Positions 8,562 through 18,347 of a DNA stretch of 64,000 nt are shown piece after piece. A program made the translations under genes and the position numbers. Location: NCBI RefSeq assembly GCF_017573505.1, contig NZ_JAGEOJ010000004.1, positions 310,001-374,000 on the forward strand. Direction: 5' to 3'. Positions within the stretch are counted from its first letter, which is position 1; every line of letters starts with the position of its first letter. Origin of the DNA: Actinomadura barringtoniae. Its GTDB lineage: Bacteria > Actinomycetota > Actinomycetes > Streptosporangiales > Streptosporangiaceae. The notes beneath the pieces were generated by a model, which did no database searches, was not told the origin of the DNA, and was given only the letters and a program-made list of their open reading frames with translations.

Positions 8562-9323
8562 TCACATGTACCAGCCGCCGTTGACGCCGATGACCTGACC
8601 GGTGATGAAGCTCGCCTTGTCCGAGCACAGGAACGCGCAGGCCGCGGCGATGTCGTCGGCCGTGCCGATGCGGCGCACGGGGGTCATGGGGGCGAGGTCG
8701 TCGATGCCGGGGAAGTCGCCGGTCTCCTCGGCGTGCCGCGCCATCGGGGTGTCGACGATGGACGGCGGGATCGTGTTGACGGTGATGCCCTGTGGGGCCA
8801 GGTCGTAGGACAGCGCCTTGGTGAGCGCCATGACGCCGCCCTTGGACGCGACGTAGTGCGCCATGTTGGGCGCGCCGCCCTGCGCGCTGACCGACGAGAT
8901 CGTGATGATCCGGCCCCAGCCCGCGGCGACCATGTCAGGGATCACCGGCTGGATGCTGTTGAAGGTGCCGGTGAGGTTGACGCCGATGATGCGGTTCCAT
9001 TTCTCCGGCGTGATCTCGCCGACGGGGTCGAACGCCTCGATACCGGCGCTGGTGACGATGATCGAGACGGGGCCGAGCTGCTCGCGGACGGTGCCGAGGG
9101 CCTTGGCGATGGCCGCGTGGTCGGTGACGTCGACCTCGCACGCCAGCGCCTGTGCACCGTCCGCGCGCAGTTCCTCGGCGGCCTTCTCCGCCGCCTGGGC
9201 CTGGACGTCGAACACGGCGACCGGGTGTCCCTCGGCGGCCAGGTGCCGGGCCGTGGCCAGGCCGATCCCGGAGGCTCCGCCGGTGACGATGGCCACCCTG
9301 TCGGTGTTCTCGCTGCTGCTCAT
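8562..9323 (-). CDS. SDR family oxidoreductase (FabG-like)
   Basis: Short-chain dehydrogenase/reductase of 253 residues that probably interconverts a hydroxyl and a keto group with NAD(P). The start is the ATG at 9323 with AGGAG eight bases upstream; the open frame extends further but without SDR character. The cofactor motif T-G-G-A-S-G-I-G is near residues 13-20, the active-site Tyr-Lys pair is in Y-V-A-S-K, and the C-terminus has the usual G-x-N-G-G-W. It lies 26 bp after the P450 gene and before yrbEA, so it may oxidise the alcohol made by that P450. Confidence 0.85.
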   Translation of the reverse strand: MSSSENTDRVAIVTGGASGIGLATARHLAAEGHPVAVFDVQAQAAEKAAEELRADGAQALACEVDVTDHAAIAKALGTVREQLGPVSIIVTSAGIEAFDPVGEITPEKWNRIIGVNLTGTFNSIQPVIPDMVAAGWGRIITISSVSAQGGAPNMAHYVASKGGVMALTKALSYDLAPQGITVNTIPPSIVDTPMARHAEETGDFPGIDDLAPMTPVRRIGTADDIAAACAFLCSDKASFITGQVIGVNGGWYM

Positions 9324-9349
9324 CCGGATCTCCTCGGGCTCCGCGGCGC

Positions 9350-10612
9350 TCAGCCGAGCGGGGTGTACTCCAGGTGGAGGGCCTTGTGGCCGCGCAGGAT
9401 GTAGGTGGGCTCGTAGGTGAAGCGCCGGGCGTCCGGCGTGCCGTGCTCGGCCTCGGAGATCGTGATGTCGCCCAGCCGGTCCAGGAGGCGTTCGAGGCTG
9501 ACGCGCGCCTCGACACGGGCCAGCGGCGCGCCGGGGCACGAGTGGTTGCCGCGGGCGAAGGCCAGGTGCTCGCGCACGTTGCCGCGGTTCATGCGGAACT
9601 CGGCGGGACACTCGAAACGCGCCGGGTCCCGGTTGACGGCACCCGGGAGCAGCATGACGGTGCTGCCTGCCGGGATCTCGACGCCGCCGATCGTGGTGGT
9701 CTTCCTGGCCAGCCGGAAGTCGCTCTTCACCGGGCTCTCCATCCGGAGCGTCTCCTCGACGAACGCGGGGATCTGGTCGCGTTCCTCGCGGAGCGTCCGC
9801 TGCAGATCGGGGCGTTCGGCGAGGATCTGCAGCGCCGAGGTGAGCAGCCGCGCCGTCGTGTCCTGTCCGGCGGCGAACAGGAAGGTGGCGATCCGCACCA
9901 CGTCGATGACCTCGGGGAGCGACCCGTCGGAGAACCTGGCGTTGGCGAGCGAGGTCAGCACGTCCTGACCCGGTTCACGCCGCCGGTCCTCGATGTAGGC
10001 GGAGAAGCGCTCCTCGAGGAACTCCAGCGGGTTGCCCGTGAACTCCTCGTCGAGCGGGCCGGGACGCTGGGCGCCGAGGCGCGTGCGGAACGTCTGGTGG
10101 TCCTCTTCGGGGACGCCGAGCAGGTCCGCGATCACCAGCAGCGCGAACGGCTGGGCGTACTCGGACATGATCTCGACCTTGCCCTGGGCGAGGAACTCGT
10201 CGATCTGGCGGTCGGCGAGCCGCCACATGAACTCCTCGTTCTCCTTCAGGCGGCGCGGGGTGAACAGCTTCTTCAGCAGCTCGCGGTGCAGGGTGTGCTG
10301 CGGCGGATCGAAGGTGACCAGGTGCTCGTACATCGGGAACTGGTCGCGGTGGCGTTCGATCAGGTCGCCGATGTCGTCGCCCTGCGGCTCGAACGGCAGC
10401 TCGACCATCGGGCCGACGACGCAGTTGGCGTTGGAGAACGTGGCCGAGTCGCGGTAGATCTCGGTGGCCTCGTCATAGCCGGTCACCGCGATCGCGCCGT
10501 GGTGCGGCTCGGCCTGCACCGGGCAGCGTGCCCGCAGCGACTCGTAGTAGGGGTACGGATCGGCGACAAGGGACTCGTCGGTGAAGAAGTCGACCTCTTC
10601 GAAACCGCTCAA
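9350..10612 (-). CDS. Cytochrome P450
   Basis: Soluble class I P450 of 420 residues. The proposed start is TTG at 10612, preceded by GAGAGG; upstream codons in frame are not P450-like. Motifs are the I-helix A-G-Q-D-T-T, the ExxR helix E-E-T-L-R, and the haem loop F-A-R-G-N-H-S-C-P-G with ligand Cys359. It heads the run that continues with an SDR and the yrbE/mce genes and diverges from a TetR gene. No dedicated ferredoxin gene is adjacent. It likely hydroxylates the imported substrate; the exact substrate is unknown. Confidence 0.92.
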   Translation of the reverse strand: MSGFEEVDFFTDESLVADPYPYYESLRARCPVQAEPHHGAIAVTGYDEATEIYRDSATFSNANCVVGPMVELPFEPQGDDIGDLIERHRDQFPMYEHLVTFDPPQHTLHRELLKKLFTPRRLKENEEFMWRLADRQIDEFLAQGKVEIMSEYAQPFALLVIADLLGVPEEDHQTFRTRLGAQRPGPLDEEFTGNPLEFLEERFSAYIEDRRREPGQDVLTSLANARFSDGSLPEVIDVVRIATFLFAAGQDTTARLLTSALQILAERPDLQRTLREERDQIPAFVEETLRMESPVKSDFRLARKTTTIGGVEIPAGSTVMLLPGAVNRDPARFECPAEFRMNRGNVREHLAFARGNHSCPGAPLARVEARVSLERLLDRLGDITISEAEHGTPDARRFTYEPTYILRGHKALHLEYTPLG

Positions 10613-10633
10613 GGCTGGCCCCTCTCGAAGTCT

Positions 10634-10675
10634 TGCTGAGCGCACGCACAGCAATGCTGGGCATATGCTTAGCAT
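10634..10675. promoter_or_regulatory. Candidate TetR operators between P450 and TetR genes
   Basis: Two palindromes lie in the 149-bp divergent gap. One (10654-10675) has arms ATGCT and AGCAT around a central GCATATGC, so that only two symmetric pairs of the 22 bp mismatch. The other (10634-10653) has arms TGCTG and CAGCA, ten bases apart. They abut each other and lie next to the P450 start, where a repressor would block the P450-SDR-yrbE-mce transcript. Control by the adjacent TetR is inferred. Confidence 0.6.
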
Positions 10676-10761
10676 GGCCTCGTCCGAGTGGTCAAGGTCA
10701 CAGAATCCCGGGGCCCGGTCGCACGAGGACTCGAACTCCCCGGGACACATGGAGGTGGGAA

Positions 10762-11364
10762 ATGCCGGCCCAACGCCGTTTCGGCTCGCCGGACGCCAAG
10801 AACCGCATGGCGCTTCTCGACGCGGCCGAGGAGCTCATGCTCGAAGCGGGCTTCATGGCGGTGAGCTCCCGCCGCGTGGCGGAACGTGCCGGGCTGAAAC
10901 CCCAGCTCGTTCACTACTACTTCCGCACCATGGACGAATTGGTCCTGGAAATGTTCCGTCGGCGTGCCGAGGAAGGGCTGGCCTTCCAGGCCCAGATCCT
11001 GGCCTCCGACAGGCCCTTGCAGGGACTTTGGGCGTTCAGTATCGACCCGACCGCCGTCGCCTTCACGATGGAGTACGTGGCGATGGCCAATCGCAGCGAG
11101 GCGGTACGCGACGAGATCGCGCGTTACGCGGAACAGTTCCGCCAGGAGCAGGCCAAGGCCCTGGCGGTCATTCTCGAAAGAGCGGGGATATCGTCCGCGG
11201 AACTGCCTCCCGCCGCCCTCTCCGTCGTGATGACGAGCCTCGCCCGCGTCGTCATCATGGAGAAGGAGCTCGGCATGAAAACCGGCCATGAGGAAGCCTT
11301 CGCCTTGTTCGAGAAATGGCTCGTCAAACTCGAAGAGGGCCAGGATCAGCGCCCCGGAACCTGA
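10762..11364 (+). CDS. TetR family regulator
   Basis: 200-residue TetR repressor. ATG 10762 is preceded by GGAGGTGGGAA. The N-terminal helix-turn-helix (about residues 14-60) contains S-S-R-R-V-A-E-R-A-G and ends in the typical H-Y-Y-F-R-T-M motif. The ligand domain resembles that of the TetR encoded at 20626-21207 (both have D-E/D-L-F/V and T-M-E-F/Y-V-A-M/L-A-N), so the two are probably paralogues sensing related compounds. It diverges from the P450-SDR-mce run and probably represses it and itself. Confidence 0.88.
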   Translation: MPAQRRFGSPDAKNRMALLDAAEELMLEAGFMAVSSRRVAERAGLKPQLVHYYFRTMDELVLEMFRRRAEEGLAFQAQILASDRPLQGLWAFSIDPTAVAFTMEYVAMANRSEAVRDEIARYAEQFRQEQAKALAVILERAGISSAELPPAALSVVMTSLARVVIMEKELGMKTGHEEAFALFEKWLVKLEEGQDQRPGT

Positions 11365-11367
11365 GCG

Positions 11368-12552
11368 TCAGAGCAGGATGGGCAAAGCCTCGTAACCACG
11401 GACGGTGCTGGTGTGCAGACGTACCGCGTGCTCATGGTCGACCTCCCACTCGGGGAAGCGGGCCAGCGTCTCCTCAAGCGCGACGCGACCCTCGAGCCGG
11501 GCCAGGGACGCGCCCAGGCAGAAGTGCACCCCGCGCCCGAACGAGACATGACCGTCGAAGGAGCGGCGGACGTCGTAGCGGTCGGGGTCGGGATACTTAC
11601 GCCCGTCGCGCCCCGCCGCCCCGGTGACCAGCAGGACCCTGGCCCCCTCGGGGATCGTGGTCCCGTGCAGCGGGACGTCGCGCTTGGTGAAACGACCCTG
11701 CACCGGCGACGGCGCCTCGAACCGGAGCGTCTCCTCGACCGCGTTCGCCATCAGCGAGGGGTCGGCGGCCAGGACAGCCCGTTCCTCCGGATACGCCGCC
11801 AGCAGCGCCCCGGCCCAGCCGAGCAGCCGCGCCACCGTCTCGGTCCCGGCCGCGACCAGCAGACCGGTGAAGTCGGCCGCCTCGGAGGTCGTGAGGCGGC
11901 GCGCGTCCGCGCCCGAGCCCATCTCGGCCTCGGTGAGCGCGGTCATGAGGTCGTCGCGCGGCGTCCTGCGGCGGGCGTCGATCTGCTCGCAGTAGTACTC
12001 GTGCAGCTTGAGCTGGGCGTTGAACGCGACGTCGTTGATGATCCCCTTCTCGGGATCCAGGTGGAAGGTGAGGTCGATCGTCCGCCGGACCTCCTCGCGG
12101 TCCTCCGGATCGACCCCGATCAGCTCGGAGATGACCTTCGAGGGAAGCTGGGCGGCGAAGTCGCGCACGTAGTCGAAACCGCCCCCGCCGATCTGCGGGT
12201 CGAGCATCTCCGCGCAGAGCTTGCGGACGTACTCCTCCAGCGCCGCCACCCGCCGCGGCGTGAAGCCGCGCGACACCAGCACCCGCAGCAGCGTGTGCGC
12301 GGGCGGGTCCATGAAGATCATCGTGGCGCCGGGATAGGGGTCGGGCGAGATCAGCTCCAGCACCGTGCCGTGCGCCGAGCTGAAGGTCTCGTGGTCCAGG
12401 TGGGCGGCCTCCACGTCCCCGTGCCGGGACAGCGCGTAGAAGTCGAACCGCTCGTTGCGGTAGACCGGCCGCTCGTCGCGCATGCGGCGCCACAGCGGAT
12501 GCGGGTCGAGGTCGATCGTCTTGTCGTACGGGTCCCAGTAGAGCTCGGTCAT
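11368..12552 (-). CDS. Cytochrome P450
   Basis: Second P450, 394 residues. ATG 12552 follows a GAAGGG stretch. Motifs are I-helix A-A-G-T-E-T-V, ExxR in E-E-T-L-R-F, and haem loop F-G-R-G-V-H-F-C-L-G with ligand Cys345. It ends three bases from the convergent TetR gene. Its promoter region (12553-12642) is shared with the divergent SDR gene and holds an ATTCT/AGAAT inverted repeat also found before the ferredoxin reductase gene, which would be a natural electron donor partner. Confidence 0.92.
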   Translation of the reverse strand: MTELYWDPYDKTIDLDPHPLWRRMRDERPVYRNERFDFYALSRHGDVEAAHLDHETFSSAHGTVLELISPDPYPGATMIFMDPPAHTLLRVLVSRGFTPRRVAALEEYVRKLCAEMLDPQIGGGGFDYVRDFAAQLPSKVISELIGVDPEDREEVRRTIDLTFHLDPEKGIINDVAFNAQLKLHEYYCEQIDARRRTPRDDLMTALTEAEMGSGADARRLTTSEAADFTGLLVAAGTETVARLLGWAGALLAAYPEERAVLAADPSLMANAVEETLRFEAPSPVQGRFTKRDVPLHGTTIPEGARVLLVTGAAGRDGRKYPDPDRYDVRRSFDGHVSFGRGVHFCLGASLARLEGRVALEETLARFPEWEVDHEHAVRLHTSTVRGYEALPILL

Positions 12553-12603
12553 AGGGAACGCCCTTCACTTGCGAGACGACCACGTTGCGGGGACGATAAT
12601 AGG

Positions 12604-12622
12604 ATTCTTACTCAGAGAGAAT
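12604..12622. promoter_or_regulatory. ATTCT-N9-AGAAT operator candidate, site A
   Basis: Inverted repeat with arms ATTCT (12604-12608) and AGAAT (12618-12622), extendable to GATTCT/AGAATC. It lies between the divergent P450 and SDR genes. Read on the minus strand, this region aligns with site B before the reductase gene, including shared bases outside the arms (CCT and TATC after AGAAT). The same regulator probably binds both. Confidence 0.55.
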
Positions 12623-12642
12623 CTACCTATCCAGGAGCGAGA

Positions 12643-13479
12643 ATGGGAGAGCAAGACACCGACCGCGTCGCCCTCATCTCGGGCGGCGGCACGGGCATCG
12701 GCCAGGCGATCGCCGCCAGGTTCGGCGCCCTCGGCTGGCGGGTCGCCGTCGGCGGCCGCCGCACCGACCTGCTGGAACGGACCGCCGAGCTGGTCACCAA
12801 GGCCGGCGGGACCCCCTTCACCCACCCGCTCGACGTGACCAGCGCGGACTCGGTCGAGGCGTTCTTCGCGGCGGCGCAGGAGCGGCTAGGCCCGGTCTCG
12901 GTGGTGATCAACAACGCCGCCGTGGCGTTCAGCGGCCCGTTGTGCGACGCCGACCCCGGCGAGATCGACCTGGCGATCGCGACCAAGCTCACCGGCTCGC
13001 TCTACATGGCACGCCAGGGCGTTCTCGCGATGCGGCGGGCGGGCTCGGGCGGCGACATCCTGTTCATCACCTCGACCTCGGCCGTGGAGCCGTGGCCGCA
13101 TCATCTCGCCTACGCCGCGGCCAGCGCGGGCGTCGAGCAGGCCGCCCGGACGCTGCGCCTCGAGCTCGACGGCACCGGGATCCGCGTCACGACGCTGCGG
13201 TGCAGCAACACCAAGGACACCGAGTTCGTCACCCGCGAGCTCGGCTCGGACAAGATGATGGACGCAAACCGCGCCTGGTTCCGCCACGCCCTCGTCCGGC
13301 ACGCGGGCCTGATGACCCCCGACCAGGTCGCCGAGGCGGTCGCCCAGGCCGTGACCCTTCCGCCCTCGCTCCAGTACGAGGTCCTCGCCCCCTCCCCCAT
13401 GGCCCCCACCGGACCCCTCCCGGGCACCTTCGACGAGTTCATCGGGGAGATGGTCCGCCACCACATGCCCTCCGCCTAG
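12643..13479 (+). CDS. SDR family oxidoreductase
   Basis: 278-residue short-chain dehydrogenase. ATG 12643 has AGGAG seven to eight bases upstream. The cofactor motif G-G-G-T-G-I-G is near residues 13-19 and N-N-A-A near 90. The catalytic Tyr-x-x-x-Lys is altered: the segment corresponding to it reads Y-A-A-A-S-A-G, with no Lys four residues after the Tyr. Ser is present just before it (S-T-S-A). It could therefore be a divergent SDR with changed chemistry. It lies between P450 and reductase genes under a shared operator type. Confidence 0.82.
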   Translation: MGEQDTDRVALISGGGTGIGQAIAARFGALGWRVAVGGRRTDLLERTAELVTKAGGTPFTHPLDVTSADSVEAFFAAAQERLGPVSVVINNAAVAFSGPLCDADPGEIDLAIATKLTGSLYMARQGVLAMRRAGSGGDILFITSTSAVEPWPHHLAYAAASAGVEQAARTLRLELDGTGIRVTTLRCSNTKDTEFVTRELGSDKMMDANRAWFRHALVRHAGLMTPDQVAEAVAQAVTLPPSLQYEVLAPSPMAPTGPLPGTFDEFIGEMVRHHMPSA

Positions 13480-13509
13480 CGGCCTGGCGACGCGGGCGAT
13501 CCCGTCGAT

Positions 13510-13576
13510 GGACTCCCTCTACCTGAATGAGAATAGTATTCTCACTTGAGTAGAATCCTCGTATCACAGGGAGTCC
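13510..13576. repeat. Inverted repeat with one arm covering the reductase ribosome binding site
   Basis: The nine bases GGACTCCCT at 13510-13518 are the exact complement of AGGGAGTCC at 13568-13576, which contains the ribosome binding site of the reductase gene. Any transcript reading through from the upstream SDR could fold so that this site is hidden, whereas a transcript starting at the operator between the arms would lack the first arm. Confidence 0.45.
13528..13556. promoter_or_regulatory. Overlapping GAGAAT palindromes, site B
   Basis: TGAGAATA-G-TATTCTCA (13528-13544) is a perfect 17-bp palindrome. It overlaps a second repeat ATTCT-N9-AGAAT (13538-13556) of the same form as site A. 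The pair sits 24 bp before the reductase start, in the only AT-rich stretch of the area, and looks like a two-dimer repressor site overlapping a promoter. Confidence 0.65.
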
Positions 13577-13579
13577 GAC

Positions 13580-14609
13580 ATGCCGAGACCTCCTCTGTTC
13601 CAGCGGGCGACGGTCACCCGGATCGTCCGCGAGACGGCGGACACCAGCACGTTCGTGCTCGCTCCGTGTGAGGGGCCGTTCTCCTACCGGGCCGGCCAGT
13701 TCTGCACCTTCCGGGTGCGGGTGAACGGCGCGGAACTGCTGCGCTCGTACTCGATGTCGAGCGCGCCGGAGACCGACGACGAGCTGATGACGACCGTCAA
13801 GCGGGTGCCCGGCGGCCGGGTCTCCAACTGGCTGCACGACAACGTCGCCGAGGGCGACGAGGTCGAGGTGACCCGGCCCATGGGGGTCTTCTGCCTGCGC
13901 CCCGCCGAGGGGCCACTGCTCGGGTTCTGCGGCGGCAGCGGCATCACCCCGATCCTGTCGCTGGTCAAGAGCGCCCTCGCGACGACCGACCGGCCCGTGC
14001 GCCTGCTGTGCGCCGACCGCGACCGCGACTCGGCGATCTTCCTGGACGCCCTCGACGACCTCATCGGCCGCCACGCCGGCCGCCTCAGCGTGGTCCGTCA
14101 CTTCGACGACGAACGCGGGCTGCTCGACGCGGATGCCGTCCGCGCGTTCGTCGGGCCCGACGGCGCCGCCGACTCCTACCTGTGCGGGCCCGAGCCGTTC
14201 ATGGACCTGGTCGCCGAGGCGCTGCCGGGCCCGGGCCGCACGTTCGCCGAACGCTTCGGCACGCCCGCGCCTCTCCCGCCCGCCCCCGAGCCGTCGTCCA
14301 ACGGCACGGATTCGGGCAGCGGCACGGACTCAGGCGGCTCGGCCTCGGGCGGCGGCACGCCGACGACGACGATCGTGCTCGGCAAGCAGCGCGTCACGGT
14401 GCGGCGGCGCCCGAACGAGACGTTGCTGCAGAGCGCCCGGCGGGCGGGTCTCGCGCCGCCGTTCTCCTGCGAGGCGGGCAACTGCGCGACGTGCATGGCC
14501 AAGCTGACCGAGGGCACCGCGACGATGCGGGTCAACGACGCGCTGACCGAGGAGGAGGTCGCCGAGGGCTACGTCCTCACCTGCCAGGGCATCCCCGACG
14601 GCGACTCGG

Positions 14610-14629
<20 letters not shown>
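13580..14629 (+). CDS. Ferredoxin--NAD(P) reductase with C-terminal 2Fe-2S domain (oxygenase reductase, KshB-like)
   Basis: Three-domain electron-transfer protein of 349 residues that passes electrons from NAD(P)H to Rieske oxygenases. The FAD domain has R-S-Y-S (55-58), the NAD domain has G-F-C-G-G-S-G-I-T-P and C-G-P-E-P-F, and the C-terminal plant-type ferredoxin has Cys297, Cys302, Cys305 and Cys335. A Gly/Ser/Thr-rich linker (about residues 240-258) joins the last two. The order matches KshB and phenylacetyl-CoA epoxidase reductases. It is the only such reductase here and could serve both Rieske enzymes at 22801 and 25261. Its 3' end overlaps the convergent ligase gene by 20 bp. Confidence 0.9.
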
Positions 14630-16148
<1,519 letters not shown>

Positions 16149-16168
16149 CAGCGGCCTCCTTCTCAGGA

Positions 16169-16189
16169 ATGAGAACTGTACTCTCTCAT
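16169..16189. promoter_or_regulatory. ATGAGA-N9-TCTCAT operator candidate, site C
   Basis: Inverted repeat with 6-bp arms between the divergent ligase and AveC-like genes. It resembles site B (ATGAGAATA and TATTCTCA). About 50 bp further, AGATTCTTACGAGTATCT (16238-16255) is a looser partial palindrome sharing GATTCTTAC with site A. The rest of the 163-bp gap contains only the AAGGAG before the AveC-like start. Confidence 0.5.
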
Positions 16190-16311
16190 GTCGAGAAGAT
16201 AGATTCCATGTCGAGCGTCGATACCGGTTCCCCTCTCAGATTCTTACGAGTATCTTTTCGGCCAGACGGATTCCGAAGCCGTACGACAGCGATCCAGAAG
16301 GAGACAGTGTC

Positions 16312-17490
16312 GTGAGCGGACAGCCGGACCCGGACAAGACCTCCTCCCCCACCCTCACCGAGACCCGCGACGCGGCCGCCGCAGCCGGCGCCGCCGTCCC
16401 GTCCAAGAGCAAGCCCGTCCAGATCTGGACCGTCATCGGCGCCGCGATCCTCCTCCTCCAGCTCTACGTCTGGATCCGCTGGGTCAGCGGGCCGCACTTC
16501 GAGCGGGTGCCCGCGGGCCCGAGCGATCCCCCGACGCTGATGAAGGTGGTCCTCACCACGTGGACCGCCGTCACCCTGATCGGATTCCCGGTCGGACTCT
16601 GGTTCTTCATCGTCAGGCCGTGGCGGCGGGAGCGGCGGATCACGCTCGACGGGATGCTCCTGGTGTCCTTCGGCCTGCTGTTCTTCCAGGATCCGCTCCT
16701 GAACTACTTCAACACCTGGTGCACCTACAACAGCTGGCTCTGGAACATGGGCTCGTGGACGCAGGACATCCCGGGCTGGCGCTCGTTCGGCGAACCGGGC
16801 CACATGATGGCCGAGCCGCTGCTGATGAACGCGCCCGGCTACTCCTACGGCGTCCTGCTGTGCACGATGCTCGGCTGCTGGGTGATGCGGCGGGTCAAGG
16901 CGCGATGGCCGGGGATCAGCAACCTCGGACTGATCTGCGTCGTGGCGGTGTGGACGTTCGTGTTCGACTTCTTCATGGAGGGCCTGTTCCTCATGCCGAT
17001 GGGGCTGTTCACCTACCCCGGCGCGATCAGGTCCCTGTCCATCAACGCCGGCCACTACTACCAGTGGCCGCTCTACGAAGGGATGATGTGGGGCGGCGTC
17101 CAGGCGGGCCTGTGCGCGCTGCGCTACTTCACCGACGACCGCGGCCGGTCGTTCGTGGAGCGGGGCCTGGAACGCGTCCGGGGCGGCATGGTGCGGCAGC
17201 AGGCCACCCGCTTCCTGGCGATCTTCGCGGCGAGCAGCGCGCTGTTCTTCGTCTTCTACAACGTCCCGGTGCAGTGGTTCGCGATGCACGCCGACTCCTG
17301 GCCCACCGACATCCAGAAGCGCTCGTACTTCACCAGCGGCATCTGCGGTGACGGGACCGGGCGGCTGTGCCCCGACCCGGCGCTGCCGATCCCCGGTCCG
17401 GGATCGGCGAACATCGGCCCGGACGGCAAGGTCGTTCCGCCGGAGAACCGGAAGCTGCCGACGATCGTCCCGTTCGACAAGGGCCGCTGA
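16312..17490 (+). CDS. AveC/spirocyclase-like multispanning membrane protein
   Basis: 392 residues with about seven membrane helices (near residues 37-55, 76-98, 112-130, 180-198, 204-226, 250-268 and 302-322). The start is GTG 16312 after AAGGAG. The aromatic W-C-T-Y-N-S-W-L-W-N loop and the H-M-M-A-E-P segment are features I associate with the AveC-like family, named after the avermectin spirocyclase; members in catabolic clusters have no defined role. It shares one base with the MoxR start (TGATG), so the membrane protein, ATPase and VWA protein are made together. It might be a membrane oxygenase or cyclase acting on the substrate. Confidence 0.6.
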   Translation: MSGQPDPDKTSSPTLTETRDAAAAAGAAVPSKSKPVQIWTVIGAAILLLQLYVWIRWVSGPHFERVPAGPSDPPTLMKVVLTTWTAVTLIGFPVGLWFFIVRPWRRERRITLDGMLLVSFGLLFFQDPLLNYFNTWCTYNSWLWNMGSWTQDIPGWRSFGEPGHMMAEPLLMNAPGYSYGVLLCTMLGCWVMRRVKARWPGISNLGLICVVAVWTFVFDFFMEGLFLMPMGLFTYPGAIRSLSINAGHYYQWPLYEGMMWGGVQAGLCALRYFTDDRGRSFVERGLERVRGGMVRQQATRFLAIFAASSALFFVFYNVPVQWFAMHADSWPTDIQKRSYFTSGICGDGTGRLCPDPALPIPGPGSANIGPDGKVVPPENRKLPTIVPFDKGR

Positions 17491-18347
17491 TGCTGACCGA
17501 TCAGGCCGCTGTCGCGGACTCGGTGGCGGAAGCGGGGACGGAGGCGGGGGCGGAAGCGGGGGCGCCGTTCTACCGGGCGGTCGGCGACGAGGCCGAGATC
17601 TTCCGCGCGGCTGCGGGCGGCGGGCTGCCGGTGCTGCTGAAGGGGCCCACCGGATGCGGCAAGACCCGCTTCGTGGAGGCCATGGCCCACGAGCTCGGCC
17701 GTGATCTGATCACGATCGCGGGGCATGAGGACATGACGTCGGCGGACCTGGTGGGCCGGTTCCTGCTCAAGGGCGGCGAGACCGTCTGGGTGGACGGGCC
17801 GCTCACCCGGGCCGTGCGCGAGGGCGCCATCTGCTACCTGGACGAGGTGGTGGAGGCACGCCAGGACACCGTCGTGGTCATCCATCCGCTCGCCGACCAC
17901 CGCCGCGAGCTCGCCCTCGACCGGCTCGGCACGACCCTGTCGGCGGCACCCGGGTTCCAGCTGGTGATCTCCTACAACCCCGGCTACCAGAGCGTGCTGA
18001 AGAACATCAAGGAGTCGACGCGGCAGCGGTTCGTCGCCATCGAGCTCGGCTTCCCGCCCACCGAGGTCGAGGCGCAGGTCGTCGCGCACGAGGCGGGGAT
18101 CGACGCCGAGACGGCGGGTGCGCTGGTCGCGTTCGGCGGCGTCATCCGGAGGCTGGACGGCTCGCCGCTGCGCGAGGTGGCCTCCACCCGGATGCTGATC
18201 CTCGCGGGCTGTCTCGTCGCGCACGGACTGAGCCTGCGCGGCGCCGTCCAGGCGGCCGTCGTCCAGGTCCTGTCCGACGACCCGGACGTGGTCCGCGCCC
18301 TCGGAGAACTGGCCGACTCCGTCCTGCCCGCCCCGCCGACGACATGA
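17490..18347 (+). CDS. MoxR/CbbQ/NorQ-type AAA+ ATPase
   Basis: 285-residue AAA+ ATPase of the MoxR group. The Walker A motif G-P-T-G-C-G-K-T is at 52-59, Walker B C-Y-L-D-E-V at 115-120, and sensor 1 in I-S-Y-N-P-G. The N-terminal 25 residues are an Ala/Glu/Gly-rich tail. CbbQ and NorQ ATPases work with VWA partners (CbbO, NorD) to insert metal into or remodel an enzyme; the next gene encodes such a partner and overlaps by ATGA. The client is unknown; the AveC-like protein, P450s or Rieske enzymes are candidates. Confidence 0.9.
   Translation: MLTDQAAVADSVAEAGTEAGAEAGAPFYRAVGDEAEIFRAAAGGGLPVLLKGPTGCGKTRFVEAMAHELGRDLITIAGHEDMTSADLVGRFLLKGGETVWVDGPLTRAVREGAICYLDEVVEARQDTVVVIHPLADHRRELALDRLGTTLSAAPGFQLVISYNPGYQSVLKNIKESTRQRFVAIELGFPPTEVEAQVVAHEAGIDAETAGALVAFGGVIRRLDGSPLREVASTRMLILAGCLVAHGLSLRGAVQAAVVQVLSDDPDVVRALGELADSVLPAPPTT

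Noticed and set aside
10676..10760. tRNA-like pieces (GTCCGAGTGGTCAAGG and the complement of a T-loop, GTTCGAGTCC) before the TetR gene
   Set aside because: The two pieces are on opposite strands and the T-stem does not pair, so no cloverleaf can form.
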